A DNA stretch of 64,000 nucleotides, taken from the NCBI RefSeq assembly GCF_042477335.2, contig NC_091251.1:91589501-91653500 (forward strand), written 5' to 3'. Position numbers and translations under genes: made by a program. The notes under the pieces are model-generated. The model made no database searches. It was not told the DNA's origin and saw only the letters and a program-made list of their open reading frames with translations. The stretch's first letter is position 1. Every line of letters begins with the position of its first letter. Source of the stretch: Ovis canadensis. Its lineage: Eukaryota; Chordata; Mammalia; Artiodactyla; Bovidae. This document shows, in pieces, positions 12,001 through 24,000 of this stretch.

Positions 12001-15000
12001 AACTCAGCCAGTAGGTTTCAGGACCAGGATTTGAACACAGGCTGTCTCACTCTGTCTGAAGTCTACACTTTTAATGACACTCTGCTATGTGGTAAACATT
12101 GTAAGGAATTTCATATCACCAAAACATTGTTTATCTGCTAAAGAAATGTAAGTTTCCTACCCTATAATGAGATTTTTTTTCCTTTCAGAAATAGTAGTAT
12201 TTTAATTAAAAAAAAAAAGATTCATTAACATCCCTTTAAAACATTAGTTTGACTATAGTCAGTTTTCTCTTTTACATGATAAACAGATAGTAAGTAAGAG
12301 CTGCTCTACCCTATTGGGCTTCCCTGGTGGCTGAGACCATAGAGAATCTGCCTGCAGTGTGGGAGACCCAGATTCAGTCCCTGGGTCGGAAGAGCCCCTG
12401 GAGAAGGAAATGGCTACCCTCTCCAGTATTCTTGCCTGAAGAATTCCATGGACAGAAGAACCTGGCAGGCTACAATTCTATGGGCTCACAAAGAGCCAGA
12501 TGCCACTGAGCGACTAACACTTTGACTATTACTGAAAACACATCAAGTGTAAAGAACTGTCTGTCTTTGCCCAGGAAAAAAAAAAAGGTGTATAATAAAA
12601 ATCTGTAAAGGTTATAAGATATAAGTAGAAGGTAAGAAATTTAAAACAATCAATAAAGGCCAAAAATATAAACATCAAAGCTGGGGGTCACCCTTCCCCA
12701 CAAAGAAACAGATTACCTGAAGGTTTGATTCTTAGAATGCTTTGTCCTTTGTAAATATTAATCTGAAGGAGTTCTAGTGAATGTCTTCAAAGGGTAAATT
12801 GATTCTATTATATTTATCAATAATTTAACATATGTGTCCATAACATAAGAAGGCTATATACCATACTGGTGGAGCTTATTGGAAGAGTTCCTGTATGAGT
12901 GTCTAGGGAGAGAATTAAGCCCATAATGATTTGCTGAACACTGTGTTAGTGGCATGAGAAATATATGACGGATGAGCAATATCCAATGATAATACTGGGT
13001 TTATATACTTTGCAGTGGGAAATGTGACATGGAACATGTATTCATTACCAACCAGTGCCCTGTGTGAAATAGACAAAACAGTAAGAACCTGAAAGTTCTT
13101 TCAAGAATGAGTAACATATGTACACAAATTTTAATTAAATATCTGGGTGTTAAAATTTTGTATTTTATTTTCGTATAGTTGATTTACAATGGGTGTTCAT
13201 TTCTACTGTATAGCAAAGTGACTCAGTTTTACATATGTATATTATTTTTCATCTTCTTTTCCATTATGGTTTATCACAGGATATCGACTATATAGTTCCG
13301 TGTGCTATGCAGTAGGCCCTTGTTGTTTCTCCATTCTATCATAGTTTGCATCTAATCATCCCAAACTCCCAATCCATCCCTCCCCAACCCCTCTGCCCCT
13401 TGGCAGTGAGAAGTCTTCTCTATGTGTGTGAGTCTGTTTCTGTTTCATAGATAAGTTCACTTGTGTCATATTTTAAATTCCACATGGAAGTGATGTCATG
13501 TGGCATTTGTCTTTCTCTTTCTGATTCACTTCACTTAGTATAGTCTCTGCTGCTAAGTTGCTTCAGTCGTGTCTGACTCTGTGCAACCCCATAGACGGCA
13601 GCCCACCAGGCTCCCCCGTCCCTGGGATTCTCCAGGCAAGAACACTGTAGTGGGCTGCCGTTTCCTTCTCCTAGTATAGTCTCCAGGTCCATCCATCTTG
13701 CTGCAAATGGCATTATTTCACTCTCTTGTATGGTTGAGTAGTGTTCCGTTATATATATACACCACATCTTGTTTATCCAGTCATCTGTCAGTGGCCATTT
13801 ATGTTGTTTCCATATCTTGGCTAGTGTAAATAGTAAATAGCAGGTTTTTGAGATCTCAGGTTTTGCTGGGTTGAGTTTCATGTCCTTCAGTATAAGAGGA
13901 AGGGTGGATGTGTTAATACTGAATATCCAGATCTCATTACTAAACTGTTAATGTGCTAACAAGTCATGGGATTATCACTCACTTTAAAAAGCTTTTTTGT
14001 TTTGTTTTGGCTAATGCTTGCAAATAAAACCAATAATGCCTACCATTTATTGTATATAATCCAGTAAATATTTTATGTTTTTATATATAAAATTAAATTC
14101 CACTTAATTATAAGTATTCAGATCTTGTATGGAAACCTTCAATCAACAGCACACTTACTTCAAGTTTTATATAAATATTTTATATATATATATATATATA
14201 AAATAATGTTCCTGACATTTATTTGCCATATATATATATAAAATAATGTTCCTGACATTTATTTGCCACAGTTTTATTTATACATAAAATTAAATGTTAA
14301 TTCTTTTAAAGTGCTAATATCAGGAAATTATATACTTATATTACTGAATGCTCAAAAAATGTTAGAACTCTCTCTTTAATTTACCTCCAGAGTACGAGAT
14401 GAAAATCATCAGTGGCAGCAGAGTTTTCCTTAAAAGCAGTTTAGGTTTGCAGAAATATAGTTTATTCAACGCGAATCTGTTTAATAACATAGCTGACCCA
14501 TTTATTCAGTATTATTTTAGATCAGAAGCTGGTATATTAGAAAATAATTTTATTGTGACTCATAAACTTGACTTCGAAGGCTATGCCAAGAGTTCCAAAA
14601 TGATTTAGATAAAGAAAGCATTGTTAGGATAAGATATAGGTTCTTATACTCACCTAAATTGAAAAATTCTGTACCTTATTATTAAGGGATGTGAAAGTTG
14701 GACCATAAAAAATGCTGAGTGCCGAAGAATTGATGCTTTTGAATTGTGGTACTGGAGAAGACTCTTGAGAGTCCCTTGGACTGCAAGGAGATCAAACCAG
14801 TCAGGCCTAAAGGAAATCAACCCTGAATATTCATTGGAAAGATTGATAACTAAAGCTGAAGCTCCAGTACTTTGGCCACCTGATGCGAAGAACTGACTTA
14901 TTGGAAGAGACCCTGAGGATGGGAAAGACTGAAGGCAAAAGAAGAGGGCGGCGGAAGATGAGGTAGTTAGATGGCATCACTGACTCAATGCACATGAACT

Positions 15001-18000
15001 TTAACAAACTCCAGGAGATAGTGAGGACAGGAAAGCCTGGTATGTTGCAGTCCAAGGGTTGCAAAGAGTCACACATGACTTAGCGCCTAAACAACAGTGA
15101 CGGGAAGTAATGTTGGTCATCCTTTGAAAGTTGTGATTAGGCTTGACATTTAATTTCAGAGCTATGGATACCCCCAAAGTAATTGCCTTGGAAAATTATT
15201 ATACAACTGTTCACAAATAATAGTATGACTGACACCCTCTCTGTTCAGTTCAGTTCAGTTGCTCAGTCGTGTCCGACTCTTTGCGACCCCACCAATTGCA
15301 GCACGCCAGGCCTCCCTGTCCATCACCAACTCCTGGAGTTCACTCACCCCGCATCCATCAAGTCGGTGATGCCATCCAGCCATCTCATCCTCTGTCGTCC
15401 CCTTCTCCTCCTGCCCCCAATCCCTCCCAGCATCAGAGTCTTTTCCAATGAGTCAACTCTTTGCATGAGGTGGCCAAAGTACTGGAGTTTCAGCTTCAGC
15501 ATCATTCCTTCCAAAGAAATCCCAGGGTTGATCTCCTTCAGAATGGACTGGTTGGATCTCCTTGCAGTCCCAGGGACTCTCAGGAGTCTTCTCCAACACC
15601 ACAGTTCAAAAGCATCAGTTCTTCGGCGCTCAGCTTTCTTCACAGTCCAACTCTCACATCCATACATGACTACTGGAAAAACCATAGCCTTGACTAGATG
15701 GACCTTTGTTGGCAAAGTAGTGTCTCTGCTTTTGAATATGCTATCTAGGTTGGTCATAACTTTCCTTCTAAGGAGTAAGCGTCTTTTTAATTTCATGGCT
15801 GCAATCACCATCTGCAGTGATTTTGGAGCCCCAAAAAATAAAGCCTGACACTGTTTCTCCATCTATCTCCCATGAAATGATGGGACCAGATGCCATGTTC
15901 TTAGTTTTCTGAATGTTGAGCTTTAAGCCAACTTTTTCCCTCTCCTCTTTCACTTTCATCAAGAGGCTTTTTAGCTCCTCTTCACTTGCTGCCCTAAGGG
16001 TGGTGTCATCTGCATATCTGAGGTTATTGCTGTTTCTCCCGGGAATCTTGATTCCAGCTTGTCCTTCTTCCAGCCCAGTGTTTCCCATGATGTACTCTAC
16101 ATATAAGTTAAATAAGCAGGGTGACAGTATACAGCCTTGACGTACTCCTTTCCCAATTTGCAACCAGTCTGTTGTTCCATGTCTGGTTCTAACTGTTACT
16201 TCTTGACCTGCATACAGATTTCTCAAGAGGCAGGTCAGATGGTCTGGTATTCCCATCTCTTTCAGAATTTCCCACCCTTTAATGAGGTGTTAACCCACCT
16301 TTGTACCTCAGCTCACTTTAGCGTAACCTTTCACCTAATTTAACACATACATCTGTTACCTATTAAGTCTGGATTTATAAAGAATCATGTACATAATTAT
16401 CTTGAAAGTGGAAGTTTTTCAGTCACGTCCAATTCTTTGCGACCCCATGGACTGTATGTCGCCCACGAGGCTTCTCTGTCCATGGAATTTTCTAGACAAG
16501 AATACTGGAGTGGGTAGCCATTTCTTTCTTCAGAGGCAACCCAGGGATCAAACCTGTGTCTCCTGCATTGTGGGCAGATTCTTTACCATCTGAGCCACCA
16601 GGGAAGCCATTCTAAAATATAAGACTAAAAGATTGTGTGTTATTTCAATTTTAAAAAATCTTTTTGCATTGGAAGGAATTAATTGCCTAACTTTCGAAAT
16701 GAAATGTCAACTTAAAAAATTACAGGAGTGTAAGGCCATTTTTTTTTTTGCCTTCAAAATCTATTTGTTGAGTATATACTCAATTTATGGCCTTATATTG
16801 ATTGTTAGAGTTCATAGATCTACAATATAGCTTCTGCCTTCAAGAATTCACAGCCGATGGAAAATGAATAAATTAACAGTCAGTGACAGCAAGGGCTGGC
16901 AAACTTTTTCTAAAAGGGCCAAATAGTAAATATTTCAGGCTTTGTGGGCCATATGGTTTCTGTTGCAGTTACTCAGCTCTGCTGTCATAGCATGAAAGCA
17001 GCGATAGACAGTCTGTGAACAAATGAGCATGGCTGCATTCCAGTGCAAATTTTATTTACAAAACTAGGCATGAACCCTTGTCCTGTAGCTTGCTGCTGTC
17101 TGAATTGTAGTATAGTGATATAAAACTTATGGTTGACACGCACCAGTCTGCTGGATATGCATGAGGAGAAGAGGACACGGAAAATGTCAAGGAGGAAGGA
17201 GCTTACAAGCTGAGTCTTGAGAGACAGGCTGTTACCCAGGAGAAGCAGCATGGAAGGCCCATGGATTCATGAACTGCAGACTAAACAAAGGCGGAGATGA
17301 GAGCTCATTTTGTTAAATATTTAGTGGGGAGCTTTTAAAAAGGTAATCATTCAAATCCTTTCCAATAGCATCTTTCTAAGTAGTATTGAAAATTGTAGGT
17401 ACCAAAATTCTATGACTGACTTCACATGTGTAGTTTCTTTACATTTATAAATATGAAGAATTGGTTTTGTATATTGAAATGGAAGCATACCAAAAACTGC
17501 CTTGTCTTTAGAGAAAGTCAAGTGTTTTACTTCATTTATTTTTCATTCTCAAGGCCATGCTAATTATTTGACAGTGTATAGTTCATTGATTTTTCACAAA
17601 CCAAACACCCTTATGTTACCATGAGGCCACAGTTTAATTGTCCAACACTACCAATCAAAATTCTTAGACTGCTTCTCTCATAAACTTAATGATTTTTCAT
17701 CTCTGAGCTTTCAGTCAGTTCTCTGGCTTAAAATCCTTATTGCTAACAATAATTTTGCTTGCGTGAAGAACAGCATGGGCATACTCTGTGTGCCCACCTT
17801 TTCCTCCTAGACCTGTCTAGAGTTTGGTTCTCTTTAATTGATCACTGCAGTGTAGGCTTCTAATTTCCAGGAAATGCCTCTTATTCCAAAATCATCTATT
17901 TCTTCATCTGAAAGTCTCTCTTTACCTCCATCAGTGCTTCCAAACTGAATGTAGCAACTCAGTGGATCTCGGGATAAATTTAGTAAGTTGGGCTTGTGAC

Positions 18001-21000
18001 TTGGCATTTAAGAGGAGCATAAGGGAGGGACAAAGAGAAGGAAATTTTTTTGCGTTGTAACCATTGTAAAGTTGCAAAGAGTCATACAACAACAACATCA
18101 GATAAAATGCATAACACTGGGAACAAAACAAGGCTGTTTCCTCTCAACCACTGGTACTTAACATTGTACTTGAAGTCCTAGCCAGATGCTAGTTTGCAAT
18201 AAGGCCAGAAACAAAAAGATAAGGCATAAAGATTGGCAAGAAGTAAGACTATCTATCTGCAGATGACATGATCACCTATGTAAAAATGGTTAAAAATTTT
18301 AAACCTCATAGTATCAAATGTTGACAATGGTATGGAGCAACTAGTACTTTCAGACATTGCTATTGGATATGTAAACTGGTACAACCACTTTGGAAAACAA
18401 TTTGAGAGTTTTATGTTTTGTTATGTTTAGTCACTTCAGTCGTGTCCAACTCTTTGTAACTCTATGGACTGTAGCCCGCCAGGTTTCTTTGTCCGTGGAA
18501 TTTTCAGGAAAGAATACTGGAATGGGCTGCCATTTCCTCCTCCAGGGGATCTTCCCGACTCAGGGATCAAACCCGTGTCTTTTATGTCTCCTGCATTGGC
18601 AGGCAGGCTCCTTACCACTAGCACCACCTGGGAAGCCCGTTTTCTTTTATAAATATACATATACCCAAAAGTTCTGATCCTAGGTATTTACTCAAGGGAA
18701 AAGAAAACTTGCATCCACAGAAAGATTTCTACCTGGACTTCTCTGGTGGTCCATTGGTTAAGCATCTACCTGCCAATGCAAGGGACATGGGTTTGATCCC
18801 TGGTCTGGGAAGATGCCACATGCCACAGGGCAACTAAGCCCGTATGCCATAGCTACCGAGCCCATGCCCTGGAGCCCATGCACCATAACTACTGAAGCCC
18901 AGGTACCTCGAGGCACAACAAGAGAAGCCCCTGCACCACAACCAGAGAGTAACTCCTGCTTGCTGCTGCTAGAGAAAGCCCACTTGCAGCAGTGAAGACC
19001 CAGCGCAGCCTAAAAATAATACAAATAATTTTTTTAAAAAAGAGAAAGACTTGTACCTGAATGCTCGTAGCGACTTTATAATGGACCAGTGTTGGAAATT
19101 ACCTAAATGTCCATCAGTAGCTGAACGGGTAAATAAGTTGTGATATGTCCATACAATGGGACATTATTCAGCAAAAACGAGGACCAAGCGACAGATACAT
19201 GCAAAGCTTAGATAAATCTCAAAATATTCTGCTAATCAAAAGAATCCTTATGCAAAAGAATACATATTGCATGACTCCATTTATAGGAAATCCTAGAACA
19301 GGGAAAACTCAGAGGACAAGAAGCGCATTCAGCACTTGCTTGGGACCAGGACTAACATATTGACTCCAAGGGAGCACAGGAGAACCGTTCTGGTATTTTT
19401 GAGTACTGTTCCAAAACTTGAACTTGGTCGTAGTTTAACTAGAGTTTTTACATTTGAGAATTATACCTCAATGAAGTGTGCTTTAAAAAAAAAGATTGAG
19501 ACATTTAAAAGCAAATAAATGAAAAAATAACGCAAACAATGAAATCACTATTTGGAAAAAAGTCTTAAGGCTAAAAAATTACTTTGGGAAGATGAAAAAG
19601 TTCTGGACATGGATAATGGTTGTAGAACAATGTGTGTACTTAAAGCCACAGAATCATATGATTAAAAATGTTTAAAATGATAAGCAAATTTTATGTAATG
19701 TATATTTTACATTTTTAAAAAGTTAAAAAAAGGAAAAAGCTATGTAAACAAAAAATCTTTAAAGGATTAGAAAAATGTATTTTTGTTATCTTAAGATGGT
19801 TTGTGCTTCTCAATAATTAAGGCAGGGTCTAAATTATTACAGCAGGCTTCTGTGATTTCTTTAGTCAAAGGTTAAATGCTTAATCTAATTATAAATGGTA
19901 AATATGTTTAGTATTTTGGCCTGTATTTATAAAACCAGCAAAGATAAGAATTCTTGAAGTATTCATGCTTTGAGTGTCAGATATTTGAGTATAAACTAGT
20001 AGTATTAATATTGCCTAGCCAGGTGTCATTTCCTGTAATTCAGAGTACCCCAACAACTGTATTTCTAGAACTGAATTTAGACTGAAGGAAATGTCTCATT
20101 TAAACTGCCCTGCCCTTTTGGTTTCTAATTGGTGATTGTCCCCTGATGTGTTTTAAAGCTAAAGCGTTTTATACTCAGTTTGCTCTTTATTTGCAATTTT
20201 TGGAACAACCTAAGTATAAAACTAGACGAATTATTTTCATTATTATTATTCTTCATTTGCCTATTTTCATCAGAATAAATCTTTCTGTGGTTTCTGGTGA
20301 GACTGGTGTGAATCTCTAGACAGAAGGTGGGATTGGAAGATGATATCCCTTGGGAAAATGACTGCTTTCTTGCCTGGTGATTTGCTTCCACTTCCTAGGT
20401 TTTGAAAATAATAGGCAGTTAAAAACTCTGCCTGCCAAACGCAGAAGAGCTTTGGGAATTTTTTCATCATGAACTTTAAGGGAGTTTATGACTTGCTAGA
20501 TTTCAATATAGGAAGTGAATGTCTTTGCAGAAAAATCTGTAGAGCTCAAAGTACAAAAGAACGGAAGCCTCTACATAAGATGCTTTAAGGGAGTAAACAT
20601 GTTATCTCTTTATGGTTCATTCTGCTCTAGGGAAGCACCACCAAGCGAGTCAAACACAGAACGTGATTGCATCAGACAAAGCAGCAGTAGTACCAGTTGC
20701 CCATGAACATGAGCACAGCCATGACCACACGCAGCTGCATGCCTACATCGGTGTGTCCCTCGTACTGGGCTTTGTCTTCATGTTGTTGGTGGACCAGATT
20801 GGCAGCTCCCATGTGCATTCTACTGACGGTAAGTGGCCCCAAGGTTTTCTGAGCAGTGCAAAAACTTTGCATTTTAGGTGATCACAAATGATTGAATGAT
20901 TCAGTATGTATCAGTGGCCATACTTAGTATTAAAACTCTTGTCTTAGGTTCTGGTGAATATGTTATTCATTTGAGGAAGCTAGTGGGTTGTGACATGTGG

Positions 21001-24000
21001 CACAAGAGAGTGTTTGTTGGGTTACTACCCTGGTTATCTTAAAGCTGTTTCATTTGGTGGAGGTCTAGGGCAGAAGTTCTTAACCCTTTTTGTGCCATGG
21101 AGCCTTTAAGCAGTCTAAAGCCTGTGGACCATTCATTGGGATAAATAGTTTTTAAATACATAAAGCATAGTACATAGGACTACAGAGAAAATAAATTTTA
21201 TTGAAATATAGTTACTAAAACATTAAAAACAAGGTTGTGATATAGGATGTCTCTTTATCAATGTATTAAATAATGATATAATATCTTTAAATTATAAGCA
21301 AGTTAGAGTTAAATTGTTTAGGACATTAGTATAACAGCTATTGTTGAGTAGCTTGACTAAGAACATTAAATTCTGAGATGAGCTTTAAGAGGCAACAGAT
21401 TGTCAAGTTGAACATTGTTGTCAAGGTGATTTGGGTTTTTGTTTTGATGGTTATCAGTGTAGAAAAGCCTGATTCACAAAGATACTTTATTACAGATACA
21501 CTTAAACACATTTGTAGCTTGCTTTCCAGGGAAAGATAAACTTCTTTCAAGGACAACTAGAATTCTCTAAGACTTTTAAAATCAATTCCAGTCATTGTAA
21601 CTTTTTTGTCTTGAGATCAATGAATTCATCTTTGGTTAAATCAACATCTTTGATATATGGTTTATATTAAATAAAAAAGGATTCTGAGCCATGATACACC
21701 TTTGATACCATTGTGATACAAATAAATTTGAAAGGGTTATAATAGACATGAGAATTTATAAATATTTCTTTTCAAATATATTGGCAGAATTTTACAGATA
21801 CAAACTACTAGAAAACATAAATATCTTGGTCCTCAGTGAGAGAGATCCCATGACTTCTGCTGTTTGATGGCTAAATGACTGTTAGGTACGGAGTTGCCTC
21901 AGTTACCCAGCTCCATCGCGTGAGCATTTATAGACAGGAAGACTGAATCAAGCAGTGTGGCAGTACTTCGCAGTCCGTGTCCACCTCTTTTGTGACCCCA
22001 TGGACTGCAGCACACCAGGCTTCCCTGTCCATCCCCAACTCCTGGAGCTTGCTCAAACTATGTCCACTAATCAGTGATGCCATCCAAACATCTTATTCTC
22101 TGTCATCTCCTGCTCCTGCCTTCGATCTTTCCCAGCTTCTGGGACTTTTCCAGTGAGTCAGTTCTTCGCATCAGGTGGCCAAAGTATTGGAGCTTCAGCT
22201 TCAGCATCAGTCCTTCCAATGAATATTCAGGACTGATCTCTTTTAAAATTGACTGGTTTGAGCTCCTTGCAGTCCAAGGGACTCTCAAGAGTCTTCTCCA
22301 ACACCACAGTTCAAAAGCATTAATTCTTCCACGCTCAGCCTTCTCTATAGTCCAACTCTCACATCCATACATTACTATGGGAAAAATTATAGCTTTGACT
22401 AGACAGACCTTTGTTGGCAAAGTAACGTCTCTGCTTTTTAATATGCTATTTAGGTTTGCCATAGAAGGATTCTGAGCCATGATACACCTTTTCTTCTAAG
22501 GAGCAAGCATCTTTTAATTTCACGGCTGCAGTCACCATCTGCAGTGATTTTGGAGCCCAAAAAATAAAGTCTGTCATGGTTTCTACTGTGTCCCCATCTA
22601 TTTGCCGTGAAGTGATGGGACCAGATGCCATGATCTTAGTTTTTTGAGTATTGAGTTTTAAGCCAGCTTTTTCCACTCTCCTCTTTGACTTTCATCAAGA
22701 GACTTTTTAGTTCCTCTTCACTTTCTGCCATAAGGGTCGTGTCATCTGCATTCTGTAAGCAGTACTTCTATAAGCCCTTAATTTAAAGTAGTGATGAGTG
22801 AAAGTGATAATAAGAAAGTATCTTAGGACGACTGTAAAATAATATAAAATTATCTGATTTCTGTTGGTAAAGGTAGTGCTAATATTACTTGTGGATTATT
22901 GTCTATATTTATGACCAAAGGAAATGCTAAGTTTCAGTTAAAGGTTAGTAAAAATAAAAATGAATTTTTTTCAATTTAAGGTCACAAACACCCCCTGCAT
23001 TCTCCCTGTGTGGAAAAGCTGGCAAAAGACATGAACAAATAGTTTATGAAAAGATGTAAAAATAGTTTTTAAATACATGAAAGATGTCCCCTACATTTAA
23101 AATAAGAAGAATGCAAATCGAAGTTCCACTGAGATGCCATTGCTCACCTGTCAGATAGTCACAAATTCAAAACCTTGACAACATATATTCTATTGGCAAA
23201 GCTGTGATGATATAGGCACTCTCATCTGTTGCTGTGGATGTTCGTAGTGGTACGGTCCCTGTGGAGGGGAGTTTACCCTTCAAGCCAGAAATCCCACTGC
23301 TAGGAGTCTGTTCTGATGATTCAGCTCCAGTGTGAAGACGCATAAGCACAATAGTCGATGCAGCCTTGTTTGCCATTGTAAAACCGCTTCAGTGTCCATC
23401 ACGCAGACTGACGGAGTGAAGTGCTGCGTGTCTACGTAATTGAGTTCTCTGTAGCAATGAAATAAAATAAGGAATCCAATCTCTGTCAACCAAGAGGGAG
23501 AAATTTCCAGGAGATATTGTTAAGTGAGGGGGAAAAAAAATAAACTACCATCTGTCATATATTTGTGTAAGAAAGAAGGAGAAACAAGGAAACATGTATA
23601 TATTTGCTTATCTTTACAAAAAAGAGACATAAGGATCAACTAGAAACCAAAGTTGATTACTTGTAGGAGTGAGGGCAATTGTGGGATAGGGTAGAAGGGT
23701 TTTAAGAGAGGGCATGACACTTCCCTGGGCATGCCTTTTCAATACAGTTTAACTTTTGGAGATATGTTAATGTTTTCCATATTCAAAATATAAAATGAAG
23801 TCAACAAGGGTCGGGGAGCTAACTGAAACAGATGAACTATACATCAAATGAATAACACAATCACTGAAAGGGATTTAAAAGAAAGAAATTCAAGTAGCTC
23901 ATGAATGTAGTTATTTGGCGCTATACCTTTAGTAGTGGGTAGAGTTGGGCAGGAAGTATAAACAATACTGAACTCTTTGTAGTAAGCTTTGTCTTTTCTA

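Larger units (their letters stand above)
18080..19330 (+). mobile_element. Old L1 LINE with deletions, split by two SINEs
   Basis: L1 pieces lie at about 18080-18404 (complement-free text matching the reverse transcriptase region, AACAAGGCTGTTTCCTCTC and ATCTGCAGATGACATGATC), 18655-18718 and 19059-19330 (ORF2 tail, CTAAATGTCCATCAGTAGCT). They have large internal deletions. The two insertions are a Bov-tA and a CHR SINE, annotated separately. Confidence 0.75.
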
